Notes under the pieces: model-generated
Told to the model about the DNA's origin: nothing
Database searches by the model: none
Seen by the model: only the letters and a program-made list of their open reading frames with translations
Made by a program: the position numbers and the translations under genes
Part shown: piece by piece, positions 7,002 through 16,201 of the stretch
How positions within the stretch are numbered: the stretch's first letter is position 1
How the letters are laid out: every line of letters begins with the position of its first letter
DNA from: Alienimonas chondri
GTDB lineage: Bacteria > Planctomycetota > Planctomycetia > Planctomycetales > Planctomycetaceae
NCBI RefSeq assembly: GCF_013036045.1
Contig: NZ_WTPX01000010.1
Location: 1-59,380, forward strand
Reading direction: 5' to 3'
DNA length: 59,380 bases

Positions 7002-9539
7002 TCACGCCAGCCGCGAGAGCTTGCGGATCAGCCATTCGAGGCTGAACAGGCCGACGATCAGGAACAGCATCCAGCGAACGTCCCACAGCGCCCGGACCGA
7101 CTCCTCGACCGTGACGGTGCGGTCCCGGGATTCAATCAGCCCCGGCAGCGTCGCCGCGGCGTCGGCGAGCAAGACGTAGCGGCCCTCGGTGCCCTCGGCG
7201 AGGGCGGTCAGCGTGGGGACCTCTTGCCGCACCGTGGACAGTTCCAACTCCGGCAGCGTGGCGGTGATCGAAGCCACGACGTCCTCCGGCGACCCCACGT
7301 CATCGCCGTCGAGCGTCAACGTGAATCGACCGGCCCGCGGCGGGGTGAAGGGCGATTCAAACCGTCCCGGACGGCCCGGGACCGGCGAGAGCGTCAGCGG
7401 GCTGCCCGGCACCGGGAACCCGTCCGGCCCGTCGACCGTCACCCGCACCGTCCCAGCTTCGATCGGCTCACCACGGGCGTCCCGGAGGCCGACCGCGATC
7501 CGCACCGGCTCGCCGACGGGAACCTCGGAGCGGTCGATCAGAAACAGCGCCGGTTCGTCCCCTTCCGTGGCCCGGCCTTCCGCCGCGGAGCGGATCAGGT
7601 TGGTCCAGAAGCGCTCGAATAACTCCGGCCCATTCGCCCGCAGTCGCCAGAACTCAGTCGTACCGAGGTAGAAGACTCGTCCTCCGCCGAATCGTTGATC
7701 CGCTATCAGCACCGTCGTGCCGTCGCCCGTGTTGCGTGGGTCGCCGTGCAGCATCAGGACCGTGGCCAGATCCTTCACGCCTCGCGTCGGATAGGCCCGA
7801 TAAAACCCTTCGAACTGTGACCAGGCGCTGAGATCCCCGGGCTGCTCCGGATCGAGGTCCAGCACGCCGTCCTCCGCCGCGGCGTCGGTTAGTTCCGGCT
7901 GCCAGGGGCGGGTGCTCTCGTCCGAGGCCTCGACCAGGCTCCGCGGCGCCAGCCGCACGGGGAGCAGATTGCGGACGCCGGCGAACGCCGCATCGTCAGT
8001 GAGTTGCGGGGAGTAGACGTCGCCGGCGGCGAAGATCAGCCCGCCGCGCTGCCGATCGACCCATCGCGACAGCGCTTCGACGCTTTCCGGTGAGATGCGG
8101 GACCAGTCCGCGTCGAGGGCCAGCACCACGTCGTAGCGATCCGGGCTGGATTCCGGCCGGGCGTCGCCGGGCGGCCGCAGGGGGAAGGACTCCGGGAACT
8201 CCGCCAGCAGCGCATCGCCGTCCTGCGTCACGCCGGGCAGCTCCGCCGGATCGACCGATTGCAGCAGCACATCCACCTCCGCAGTCGCCTGCCGGGCGAG
8301 GGCGGTCTGCAGGAACCGGTAGTCGCGGTTTGGTCCGCCGGCGATCAGCAGCACGCCGGTCGGCCGGCTGCGGGCGTTGACGACCGCTGAGCGGGCGTTG
8401 TCGTCGGTGCGGGCCTCCCGCGCCCCGGGCGGCGGCGAAAGGGTCACGGTGTAGCGAAAGCGGCCGGTCTCGGCCGGTTCCCGCTCGAAGGTCACCTCCG
8501 CGGATTCGCCATCGGCGGGGAGGGCCAACGTGCGGGTCTCCAACGTTTCGCCCGGAGTCTCGGCGGGGTCCGAGCCGGCCGGGGAGCGGGTGAGGACGAC
8601 CGTCGCCGTCTGCCCCGCCAGCCCCTCAGCTGCGAGAAAGGCACGGATCTCGAAGGGGTCCTGCCGTTCCCTCTCCGGAGCGAAACGGACGTCGGTCGGG
8701 GCGGACAGATCGGTGACCCGCACGTCGGCCGGGCGCTCCGTGCTTCCCACGCCGACAGGGTACAGCGGGACGCCGTCTCGGGCCGCCCGGCCGACCGCGG
8801 CGTCCGCCCCGGCGCCGGCGTTCTGCCCGCCGTCGCTGATCACGATCGCCCCGGCGAGCGTCGGCCCGCGGACCTGCCGCAGCGCATCAGAGATCGCTTC
8901 GCCCAGCCGTGTCTCCCCGCCGTCCGGCTCCAATCGGGCGAGCGCCGCGGCGGCTCCGTCGGCGGGCGAGTCCTCGACCGCAGCGGTCCCGCCGGTGGAC
9001 GTCTCCTCCGGCAGATCGCCGTCGCGGGGCAGTTCCGCGATCAATTCGGCGCCGGCGTCGAAGCCGAAGATCTGCACCTTGTGCGTCCGACGCAGTTCTT
9101 CGATCAAATCCGAGTCGGCGAGTTCCCTGGCGACGGCTTCGGCGCGGGTCTCGCTCACGTCGCCGGACGCTCCGCCGGTGGGGTCGGCGGGCAGTTGCAT
9201 GGACTGGCTTGTATCGACCAGCAGCGCAACCCGACTCGGACGGACGGCCGTCGTCTGGGTCCGCTCGCGGGGATCGAACGCGATCACGCCGAGGCACACG
9301 ATCACCCCAATCCGCAGCGCCAGCAGCCCCGCCCGCAGCGGGCGGGGAAGGGAACGGGTGTCGCGGACGTACAGCCAAACCGTCCACGCCAGCAACGCCG
9401 CGGCGACGCCGAGCAACAGGCTCCAGCCCAGCGGCGTGCGGGGCGGGTTCCACTCGGTCGCGGTCAGCGATTCCAGCCCCGGACCGGACGGCGCCGAACC
9501 GGATTGGGCGAGCAACGAGAGATGGGCGAAGCTGTTCAT
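7002..9539 (-). CDS. Large VWA-domain membrane protein (glutamine amidotransferase-like fold)
   Basis: 845 residues from the ATG at 9539, two bases after the BatA stop. Seen: two transmembrane helices (about 38-58 and 70-88), a von Willebrand A domain from about 102 with MIDAS 'DTSQSM' and 'AIVISDGGQN', a long region of beta-sandwich and class I glutamine-amidotransferase-like segments ('RPTGVLLIAGGPNRDYRF', 'GGLIFAAGD', 'RVFYLGTTEFWRL'), and a C-terminal helix ('WMLFLIVGLFSLEWL'). This architecture is common beside BatA genes in Planctomycetes; no active-site Cys triad is evident, so amidotransferase activity is unlikely. It is the last gene of the MoxR-DUF58-BatA group and probably acts on the periplasmic side of the inner membrane. 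Confidence 0.82.
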   Translation of the reverse strand: MNSFAHLSLLAQSGSAPSGPGLESLTATEWNPPRTPLGWSLLLGVAAALLAWTVWLYVRDTRSLPRPLRAGLLALRIGVIVCLGVIAFDPRERTQTTAVRPSRVALLVDTSQSMQLPADPTGGASGDVSETRAEAVARELADSDLIEELRRTHKVQIFGFDAGAELIAELPRDGDLPEETSTGGTAAVEDSPADGAAAALARLEPDGGETRLGEAISDALRQVRGPTLAGAIVISDGGQNAGAGADAAVGRAARDGVPLYPVGVGSTERPADVRVTDLSAPTDVRFAPERERQDPFEIRAFLAAEGLAGQTATVVLTRSPAGSDPAETPGETLETRTLALPADGESAEVTFEREPAETGRFRYTVTLSPPPGAREARTDDNARSAVVNARSRPTGVLLIAGGPNRDYRFLQTALARQATAEVDVLLQSVDPAELPGVTQDGDALLAEFPESFPLRPPGDARPESSPDRYDVVLALDADWSRISPESVEALSRWVDRQRGGLIFAAGDVYSPQLTDDAAFAGVRNLLPVRLAPRSLVEASDESTRPWQPELTDAAAEDGVLDLDPEQPGDLSAWSQFEGFYRAYPTRGVKDLATVLMLHGDPRNTGDGTTVLIADQRFGGGRVFYLGTTEFWRLRANGPELFERFWTNLIRSAAEGRATEGDEPALFLIDRSEVPVGEPVRIAVGLRDARGEPIEAGTVRVTVDGPDGFPVPGSPLTLSPVPGRPGRFESPFTPPRAGRFTLTLDGDDVGSPEDVVASITATLPELELSTVRQEVPTLTALAEGTEGRYVLLADAAATLPGLIESRDRTVTVEESVRALWDVRWMLFLIVGLFSLEWLIRKLSRLA

Positions 9540-9541
9540 CG

Positions 9542-11860
9542 TCAGGCTCCCGCCCCGTGATAGCCGCAGCGATAGGCCAACGCCGATTCCGCCGCCATGA
9601 GCGCGGCCATCAGGCCGAGCAGCCACCAGCGGATCTCGCGGGATTGCTCCCCGCCGCCGGTCCACGCGGAATCGCCCGCCTCTTGGATCGTGACGTTCTT
9701 CGTCCCGGAGAGCGCGCTCGTGAGCGCCGCGGGGGCGATCAAGGCCAGACGGCTCTCATCCGGGGGGAAGTTCAAAGCGGTCCAGCGATCGACCGGCTCC
9801 CCTTCCGCGGTGGTCAAACGGGACTTGTAGACGCCCGGCAGGTCAGTCTCGTTGTAGCGCGCCGTGAGGAGCAATTCGTCCCCCATGCCCGTGTCCGGCG
9901 GGGCGTCTTCGCCGGGGACGTTCTCCGGCCGCGCCGGCGTCGCCGTGAGCGTCGCGGAGATGTCGTCCGGCTGTTCGATCAAGATGTCCGGCCGGAACCG
10001 GGCGGCGTCGAGGGCGAACTCCAGCGGTTCGCCCGTGATCCCGACAGCGTCGCCGGTGTCGATTCGGGCGGCCCACTCCTGGGCGGGCAGATGGAACAGG
10101 ATGAAGGGCGGCTGCCGCGGCCAGTTCGTCCACTCCGGCTCCTCGTCGGCCACGCTCGTGGCGGCCGTGGTGAGGACGGTCACGATTCGGCCTTCGCCCA
10201 GCGTGGAGACGAGCGCCAGCGGCGAACCGTCCTTGAGCGTGGCGATCGTATTGACGCCGTCGTTCCGGGCGAGGTCGTCCCGTTCCCAATCCGCGGGGAC
10301 CGGCAGATAGCGGGAGACCGTCAGCAGATCGGCGAACAGGTTCTCCCCGACCGTCAACGCCTTGGTGACCGGGTGCTCGGCAAAGCGTACGTCCGGTCCG
10401 GAGCCGGCGTCGGCCGGCAACTCGACGGACGAACCGGACAGCGGCACGGGGAACAGGCCCGCGGGGTACAGCGTGTTCGTGTAGTGGTCGACGTCCACTT
10501 CCCCCCCGAACCAGATCAGGCCGCCGCCGTTCTCGACGTAGCGGGTGAGCGGCCCGACGGCGTCCGCGGGGAGCCGGGGGACGTTCACGACGTAAATCGT
10601 CCAGAACTCCGACAGATCCTCTTTTCGCAGCAAGTCGGTGCCGCCGACGCGCACCTCGCGGCCGGTGAGATCGGGATCGAACAGACGGCTGATCAACGTC
10701 GCCGCGGCGAGGTCCGAGGCGCCGTCCACCACCAACACCGGCACCCGGGGCAGCGCCAATACGGGGCGGGTGAAGGAGTCGTCCTCGACGAGCGTGTCGC
10801 CCGGCAGGGAGACGGTGACCTGGTGCCGGCCCGGGTCGTCGAACTGAACGTCGAACTCGCGTTTGACCGAATCGCCCGGCTCCAGCACCGGGATCGATTC
10901 GCCGAGCGGCAAGGGCTGTCCGTCCAGCGAGGCGGTGAGGTCGAGCCGTTCGCTGGCGACGTCCGCGTCGTTCGTGACCGTCACCTGCACGCGGAGCGGC
11001 ACGCCGACCGCGGCGGTCGCGGCGCCGAAGGACACGTCGGCGACGCGGCGATTCGCCGGAGCGTTCTCGGCCAGGCGAACGAGATTCACCTGCACGCCGG
11101 CGGCGTCCAACCGGGCGACCGCGGCGGCCGTGTCGCCGGCCGCGGTTCCCGTGTCCGAGGCGGGCGCTGGTTCGGCGTTCGGGGCGATCTGGCCGCCCCA
11201 GTCGGCGACGCGGAAGTCAGACAGCAGATGCACCACGCGCTCTCCGGCGTCCTGCTCGGCGGCCAATCGCCGCTCCGCCGCGGCGAGGCCGGCGGCGGGC
11301 CGCAATCGGGAACGCGTCGGTTCGAGCGCGTCGAGTTTCTCCGCCAGATCCGCGAGGAACGCGCTGTTCACGTCCTCGCGGGCGAACAGGGCGCCGTCCG
11401 CTTCGGAGCGGCTCAGCAGCAGCACGGACAGCCGCAGCGAACCGGGCGTGCGGGCCGCCTCGGCGGCGAAGTCTCGCAGCGTGCGTTTCGCGGACTCGAA
11501 AACGTCGCCTTCCTCGCCGGCGGCCCGCATCGAGCCGCTGTCGTCCAGAATCACGACATGATGGGCGACGTTGCCGTCCCGCAGGACGGACAGCGTGCCC
11601 GGATCCAGCACGAGCCTTGCGATCAACGCGGCGGCGGCCAGCACCAGCAGGATCCGCAGCAGCAGCAACAGCAGTTGCTCGATCAGCACCCGCCGCCGGT
11701 TCCGTTGTTCGGACTGGAGCAGGAACTCCATCGCCGCGAACCGCACCTTGCGGAACCGCAAGCGATTAATGAGGTGAATGATGATCGGGGCCGCCGCGCA
11801 CGCCGCCCCGGCCGCGGCGATGCCGGGGTGCAGGAAGAACGGGGCGAGGGTTTCAATCAC
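9542..11860 (-). CDS. BatA-type protein: BatA N-terminal helices plus VWA domain
   Basis: 772 residues with a GTG start at 11860. The N-terminus is the BatA (aerotolerance regulator) signature: a helix, 'HLINRLRFRKVRF', then 'EQLLLLLLRILLVLAAAAL' as a second membrane helix (about 62-83). A VWA domain follows with MIDAS 'ILDDSGSM' near 104-111. Later parts include repeated Ig-like stretches and a glutamine-amidotransferase-like segment ('GGGLIWFGGEVD'); a last transmembrane helix 'IRWWLLGLMAALMAAESAL' closes the protein. Domain order parallels its downstream neighbour, suggesting they form a heteromeric membrane assembly. Function is inferred from the Bat/MoxR family (envelope or redox stress, chaperone-like metal insertion). 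Confidence 0.85.
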   Translation of the reverse strand: MIETLAPFFLHPGIAAAGAACAAAPIIIHLINRLRFRKVRFAAMEFLLQSEQRNRRRVLIEQLLLLLLRILLVLAAAALIARLVLDPGTLSVLRDGNVAHHVVILDDSGSMRAAGEEGDVFESAKRTLRDFAAEAARTPGSLRLSVLLLSRSEADGALFAREDVNSAFLADLAEKLDALEPTRSRLRPAAGLAAAERRLAAEQDAGERVVHLLSDFRVADWGGQIAPNAEPAPASDTGTAAGDTAAAVARLDAAGVQVNLVRLAENAPANRRVADVSFGAATAAVGVPLRVQVTVTNDADVASERLDLTASLDGQPLPLGESIPVLEPGDSVKREFDVQFDDPGRHQVTVSLPGDTLVEDDSFTRPVLALPRVPVLVVDGASDLAAATLISRLFDPDLTGREVRVGGTDLLRKEDLSEFWTIYVVNVPRLPADAVGPLTRYVENGGGLIWFGGEVDVDHYTNTLYPAGLFPVPLSGSSVELPADAGSGPDVRFAEHPVTKALTVGENLFADLLTVSRYLPVPADWERDDLARNDGVNTIATLKDGSPLALVSTLGEGRIVTVLTTAATSVADEEPEWTNWPRQPPFILFHLPAQEWAARIDTGDAVGITGEPLEFALDAARFRPDILIEQPDDISATLTATPARPENVPGEDAPPDTGMGDELLLTARYNETDLPGVYKSRLTTAEGEPVDRWTALNFPPDESRLALIAPAALTSALSGTKNVTIQEAGDSAWTGGGEQSREIRWWLLGLMAALMAAESALAYRCGYHGAGA

Positions 11861-11941
11861 GCGATCAGCCTAGCGGAAGGAAAGTCGTTCGTCCCCGCAT
11901 GCTCTGCGGCCGATCCGGCGAGTCGTCGCGGGGAGAACCCT

Positions 11942-12886
11942 TCAACCCCGTGCGCTTTTGCGGAAACCGAGGCGGGAGTTGAGGAAGCGGCTGAGGCTGG
12001 CGTCGAACGGCTCGCTGGTTCGCACGATCTGATAGTCGATCATGTTCGCGGCGCACCGCTTCCGCGTCTCCTCGCAGAAGGCTTCCATCGCCGCGAGGTA
12101 TCCGGCCTTCAGACTGCGGGGATCGCAGGTGACCTCGCCGGTCTCCTCCATGCCCACAAACCGGGTGGTGCCCTGAAAATCGAAGTCGAGTTCCTCGTCG
12201 TCCAGCACATGGAACACCAGCACGTCGTGTCCCCGACTGCGAAGCATCCGCAGGCCGCGGTAGGTGGCGTCGCGGTCGGAGAACAGATCGCTGAACAGCA
12301 CGACCATTCCGGGGCGGCGTTGCTCCTCCGCGGTGCGGGCGAGGATCCCGCCGAGGTCGGTCTTCTCCGCGGGGGCGGTCGAACCGAGCGTGCCCAGCAG
12401 GGTGTTGAGGTGCGTCTTCTTCCCCCGATGCGGCACCGCGGCTCGCACGCCTTCCCCGAAGACTGTCATCCCGACGGAGTCCTGCTGTTTGAGCAGCAGA
12501 TAGGCGATCGCTGCGGCCAGCGTGGCGGCGTAATCCGCCTTGTTCATCGGGCCGTTGCCGTAGCCCATGCTCTCCGAACCGTCCACCAGCAGCGTGGTGC
12601 GGAGGTTCGTGTCCTCCTCGAACAGCTTGACGTAGTACTTGTCGGTCTTGCTCCAGACCTTCCAGTCGATGTGACGGGCCTCGTCGCCGGGGACGTATTC
12701 CCGGTGCTGGCTGAACTCGACGCTCTGCCCGAAATACGGACTGCGGTGCAGGCCGTCGAGCACGCCCTCCACGACTTGCCGAGCCCGGACCTCCAACTTC
12801 CCAATGCGGGCCAACGCCTCAGGCGTGAGGTGATCCCGCCCCCCCGGGGGACCGGTGCGGCGGGCGGCGGGGGACGTGTCGGCCAA
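11942..12886 (-). CDS. DUF58 domain protein (VWA-like)
   Basis: 314 residues. Seen: the DUF58 signature 'YVPGDEARHIDWKVWSK' (Gly-Asp-x-x-Arg-x-Ile-Asp-Trp), preceded by 'HREYVPG', then a VWA-like fold beginning 'TTLLVDGSESMGYGNG' with an intact DxSxS. DUF58 proteins almost always pair with MoxR ATPases. The start is TTG at 12884-12886: an AGGAGA Shine-Dalgarno at 12895-12900 lies eight bases upstream, which decides it. An 81-base gap separates it from batA, with no structure seen. Confidence 0.85.
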   Translation of the reverse strand: MADTSPAARRTGPPGGRDHLTPEALARIGKLEVRARQVVEGVLDGLHRSPYFGQSVEFSQHREYVPGDEARHIDWKVWSKTDKYYVKLFEEDTNLRTTLLVDGSESMGYGNGPMNKADYAATLAAAIAYLLLKQQDSVGMTVFGEGVRAAVPHRGKKTHLNTLLGTLGSTAPAEKTDLGGILARTAEEQRRPGMVVLFSDLFSDRDATYRGLRMLRSRGHDVLVFHVLDDEELDFDFQGTTRFVGMEETGEVTCDPRSLKAGYLAAMEAFCEETRKRCAANMIDYQIVRTSEPFDASLSRFLNSRLGFRKSARG

Positions 12887-12894
12887 GGCGCTGT

Positions 12895-12900
12895 TCTCCT
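12895..12900 (-). promoter_or_regulatory. Ribosome-binding site for the DUF58 gene (TTG start)
   Basis: AGGAGA on the minus strand, eight bases before the TTG at 12886. It is one of few strong Shine-Dalgarno sequences in the window and supports a TTG as the true start. Confidence 0.6.
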
Positions 12901-12956
12901 GCGGGCCGACATCCTATGCGATCGAACCTCGCGTCACACCGGGGGAGGGCGACGAC

Positions 12957-13667
12957 TCAGCGAGGATTCTCAAAGCCGAAGCGTTCGCCGGCTTTCCAGG
13001 CGCTGCGGTCGTTGCCCTCGTTCGGCAGGCCGCCGGCGTCTTTCAGCAGGCGGGCAAGGTGCATCAGGTTCCACGACATGATCGTCGCATTGCGCTGGGT
13101 GAAGTCGTTGTCGAAGCCCACCCGCGTGCCGTCCTCCTTCTCGTCGCCGTAGGAGGCGCCCGGTCCCGCCTCGCCGATCCAGCCGCAATCGGCCTGCGGA
13201 GGGATCGTGAAGCCCAAGTGGCTCAGGGCGTAGCAGACCGTCATCGCGACATGCTTGATTCCGTCCTCGTTCCCGGTGACCACGCAGCCGCCGACCTTGC
13301 CGTAGAAGATCGACTGCCCCTTCTCGTTCAGGTCGCCGGACATCGCGTACAGCCGTTCGATCAGCACGCGGCAGACGGAGCTTTCCTCCCCCAGCCACAG
13401 CGGCGTGCCGACGACGACGATGTCCGCCGCGCGCACCTGTTCCCAGATCTCCGGCCAGTCGTCCTGTTCCCAGCCGTGGTCGGTCATGTCCGGGTAGATC
13501 CCCGGCGGCACGTTCCGGCCGACCAAATGCACATGCTCCACGCCGACGCCCTGCTTCTCCATCACGTTCGCGCAGGCGCCGAGCAGCAGCCGCGTGTGGC
13601 TTTGCTCCGAATCGCGCTTGAGCGACGTGTTGAAGTAGAGTGCGGTGAGGCTGGAGAAATCGCTCAT
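12957..13667 (-). CDS. NAD(P)H-dependent FMN reductase / flavodoxin-like protein
   Basis: 236 residues from the ATG at 13667. Seen: an opening beta strand 'LTALYFNTSLKR' leading into a phosphate-binding loop ('SLKRDSEQSHT'), then 'AADIVVVGTPLWLGEESS' corresponding to the flavin-binding loop after beta-3, and 'YGKVGGCVVTGNEDG' after beta-4. This is the fold of FMN-dependent NAD(P)H reductases of the flavodoxin_2/FMN_red type. It probably reduces quinones or other small acceptors; substrate unknown. It sits between the MoxR gene and DUF58 but has no known family link to that system. A 70-base gap separates it from DUF58. Confidence 0.82.
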   Translation of the reverse strand: MSDFSSLTALYFNTSLKRDSEQSHTRLLLGACANVMEKQGVGVEHVHLVGRNVPPGIYPDMTDHGWEQDDWPEIWEQVRAADIVVVGTPLWLGEESSVCRVLIERLYAMSGDLNEKGQSIFYGKVGGCVVTGNEDGIKHVAMTVCYALSHLGFTIPPQADCGWIGEAGPGASYGDEKEDGTRVGFDNDFTQRNATIMSWNLMHLARLLKDAGGLPNEGNDRSAWKAGERFGFENPR

Positions 13668-13784
13668 TAGGCTGCGGCGCGCGGCACGACGGCAGGTCCG
13701 GGCTTGCGGCAATAATAGACGGTCAGGAAACGAAATCGCCCGCGGAGGTTGGGCCGCGGGCGAAGTCGATCAATACCTAACGCG

Positions 13785-14135
13785 TCAGGCGTCGTATTTG
13801 TACTCATAGGAGTGGCGGATGTACGGCCGATCGCGGTCGTAGTCGCCGTCGTAGTCGGACCGCAGCGTGGCGTCGAGCTTGTCGGACCAGCTCGGATGGT
13901 CCGTGCCGTAGCGACGCTTGGCCGTGTGCCCGAAGCGGAAGGCCTGTTCGCGGTTCTCGAAGGCGTCGTCGGAGCCGACCGCCTGTTTGACCGTGTCGTC
14001 GACGTCTTGGTCCATATCGCGGGCGGAGTCCGAACCGAAGTCGGCCTTCGTCTGTTCCCAGTCGTTGGCGAACGCTTTCTTGACGCGTTCCCAGGCGGAG
14101 AGATCGTCGTCGGTGTGATAGGTGGCGGCAGCCAT
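13785..14135 (-). CDS. Small acidic protein of unknown function
   Basis: 116 residues if the ATG at 14135 is used ('MAAATYHTDDDLSAW'); an in-frame ATG at 14150 would add five residues and neither has a clear ribosome-binding site. Very rich in Asp, Tyr, Arg and Lys, soluble, no Cys. Contains 'SAWERVKKAFANDWEQTKAD', a helix resembling those of small stress-induced CsbD/YjbJ-like proteins, and a C-terminal Asp/Tyr-rich tail 'YDGDYDRDRPYIRHSYEY'. I do not recognise the family; a stress-related role is only suggested by composition. Flanked by gaps of 117 and 178 bases, so possibly monocistronic. Confidence 0.65.
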   Translation of the reverse strand: MAAATYHTDDDLSAWERVKKAFANDWEQTKADFGSDSARDMDQDVDDTVKQAVGSDDAFENREQAFRFGHTAKRRYGTDHPSWSDKLDATLRSDYDGDYDRDRPYIRHSYEYKYDA

Positions 14136-14313
14136 CGGTGAGCGCTTCATATGCGAGTGCAGGGATCGACCGGCGAGCGCCGGCCATACACCAAGCATTG
14201 AACCGCACCGGGAGCGACTCGGTCAGAAGCGATTGCCGGGCGTTGGCATGGGACGATCGCCCGGGTGTACCGTCCTCGAATTCGCATCTACTCGGCCCGT
14301 CTGCACGCCCGGA

Positions 14314-14907
14314 TCAGGCCGTCACGTCATAGTTCTGGTGGTAGAAGTACAGCATGCCGCCCTCGCGGTCGTACGCCAGGATGAACCACAACATCAGCCT
14401 GGAGCTATCGTCTCTATTGTAATGCCATGCATGCCATTCCATATGTCTGGCAGCCGGTTTAGGCCAGTCCTTGGGGAAGTTGAGGAACATCTTCGAGACG
14501 GCATGATCGCCGGCCTCCGCCGGCTCTAGGTCGAAAGCCCGGACGTGCGCATCAACCATCGCCTGATCCGCCGGCATCCGCCAATGTCGTGCGAACGCTG
14601 TATTCCGGCTCAGATCGTTCTGACTGGTCGTCTCGCCCGCGTCGGAATCCCGGATATCGGGTACCGGTGCGTGTCCCCGCTGTCGCAGATCATCGATCAG
14701 GATCGTCAATTGTTGCGGCCAAGCCTCGGGCGGCACCTTCTTCGCCTCTTTGAATGCGGAGGGCGCCGATCCATCCTGCGGCGTTGCGACGGCCGGCGTC
14801 GGCCGAGAAACGCGTGTGTCCGCGAGATCCATTTGCTCGTCTCCACCGTCCCGCCCGCAGCCCGCGATGAAGAGAAGAACGGCTGAGGCGATGTAGCGTG
14901 CTCTCAT
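14314..14907 (-). CDS. Putative lipoprotein of unknown function
   Basis: 197 residues. Seen: a short lipoprotein signal peptide ending in the lipobox 'FIAGC' with the lipidated Cys at 17, then a low-complexity polar stretch and a soluble domain rich in Trp and His ('ARHMEWHAWHYNRDDSS') ending 'LYFYHQNYDVTA'. No family recognised. The gene and its flanks (14199-15006) have visibly more A/T, including at third codon positions, than everything around them, hinting at later acquisition or relaxed selection. It lies between MoxR and its usual partner genes. Confidence 0.7.
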   Translation of the reverse strand: MRARYIASAVLLFIAGCGRDGGDEQMDLADTRVSRPTPAVATPQDGSAPSAFKEAKKVPPEAWPQQLTILIDDLRQRGHAPVPDIRDSDAGETTSQNDLSRNTAFARHWRMPADQAMVDAHVRAFDLEPAEAGDHAVSKMFLNFPKDWPKPAARHMEWHAWHYNRDDSSRLMLWFILAYDREGGMLYFYHQNYDVTA

Positions 14908-15006
14908 GGCGAGACAACCGGGGCGTGTTCGGGCAGTCGGGGTCCTTTTTGATAGGAGCCTTACAGACCAGCTTGTGCTTCAAACGAGCTCCCCCTAATC
15001 GGCTAG

Positions 15007-16074
15007 TCACGCCGCTTTCTGGAAAACCCCCGCGAAACGCGGGTCGCTGGTCAGCTTGCCTTCGGCTTGCGGGGTCTCATTGACGAGGCGTTCGACGACT
15101 TTGTCCGTGGTGACGCCGTCGGACTCGGCGGCGAAGTTGCAGACGATGCGGTGACGCAGCACCGGGGCGGCGAGGGCGGCGATGTCCTCCGTGCTCACGT
15201 GCGTGCGGCCGGCGAGCAGGGCTTTCGCCTTGGCGCCCAGCAACAGCATCTGCACGGCCCGCGGGCCGGCGCCCCAGCTGAGCGATTCCTTCATGAACTC
15301 CGGGGCGCCCGGTTCGTTGATCCGCGTCTGACGGACCAACGCGAGGGCGTATTCGATCACGTGGTCGCTGGCCGGCACCTGACGGACCAATTTTTGGAGC
15401 TCCACGATCTCCGGGCCGGAGAGGACCGGGTCGATCTCGTCGGCGCTCACGCCGGTGGTGGCGCGAGCGATCTGCTTCTCTTCCTCAAAGCTCGGATAGC
15501 CGACGTAGACCTTGAACATGAAGCGGTCCTGCTGGGCCTCGGGCAGCAGGTAGGTGCCTTCCTGCTCGATCGGGTTCTGCGTCGCCAGCACGAAGAACGG
15601 GTCCGGCAGGGCGTGCCGTTGTTGGCCGACGGAGACCTGCCGTTCCTGCATCGCTTCCAGCAGCGCCGCCTGGGTTTTGGGCGGGGTCCGGTTGATCTCG
15701 TCCGCCAGCACCACGTTGTGGAACAGCGGACCGTTGAGGAAGCGGAACTCGCGATCGCCGGTGTCCCGGTTCTGCTGGAGCACGTCCGTGCCGGTGATGT
15801 CCGCCGGCATCAGGTCGGGCGTGAACTGAATGCGGGCGAAGCTCATGGAGAGCGTCCGCGCCAGCGTGGAGATCATCAGCGTCTTCGCCAGCCCCGGCAC
15901 GCCTTCCAGCAGGCAATGCCCCCGGCTGAATAGGGCGATCAGCAGCTGGTCGATTACCTCGTCCTGCCCGACGATGATCCGGCCGACCTGAGCCTTGATG
16001 TCCCGGTACGCGGCGCCGACGCGTTCGATGGCGACGTCGGGGTTCTCTTCCAACTTGATGTCCGGGGCGGTCAT
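15007..16074 (-). CDS. MoxR-type AAA+ ATPase
   Basis: 355 residues from the ATG at 16074. Seen: Walker A in the MoxR-specific form 'EGVPGLAKT', Walker B '[21 protein letters not shown]', the pre-sensor region 'MQERQVSVG', sensor 1 '[20 protein letters not shown]' and 'DRFMFKV', and a C-terminal lid domain with 'ISWGAGPRA'-like '[14 protein letters not shown]'. MoxR ATPases act as chaperones that remodel or activate partner complexes, usually with DUF58 and VWA proteins encoded next door. Here the partners start 2.1 kb downstream on the same strand, after three unrelated genes. Confidence 0.93.
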   Translation of the reverse strand: MTAPDIKLEENPDVAIERVGAAYRDIKAQVGRIIVGQDEVIDQLLIALFSRGHCLLEGVPGLAKTLMISTLARTLSMSFARIQFTPDLMPADITGTDVLQQNRDTGDREFRFLNGPLFHNVVLADEINRTPPKTQAALLEAMQERQVSVGQQRHALPDPFFVLATQNPIEQEGTYLLPEAQQDRFMFKVYVGYPSFEEEKQIARATTGVSADEIDPVLSGPEIVELQKLVRQVPASDHVIEYALALVRQTRINEPGAPEFMKESLSWGAGPRAVQMLLLGAKAKALLAGRTHVSTEDIAALAAPVLRHRIVCNFAAESDGVTTDKVVERLVNETPQAEGKLTSDPRFAGVFQKAA

Positions 16075-16201
16075 GTCGGCGGCTCGGGGTGTCGGGGGCG
16101 GGTCGCGGGGAGGGCACAGCATCCGCGGGGGGACGTTGGTCCGCCAGTCCCCGCGCCCCCGCCCCGCGCTCGCATGCCGCGCCCGGGCCGCGGCGCCGCG
16201 G

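Noticed and set aside
8909-13081. Plus-strand frame of 1390 codons over the VWA and BatA genes
   Set aside because: Antisense to well-supported genes; Arg/Ala/Gly-rich composition without domains.
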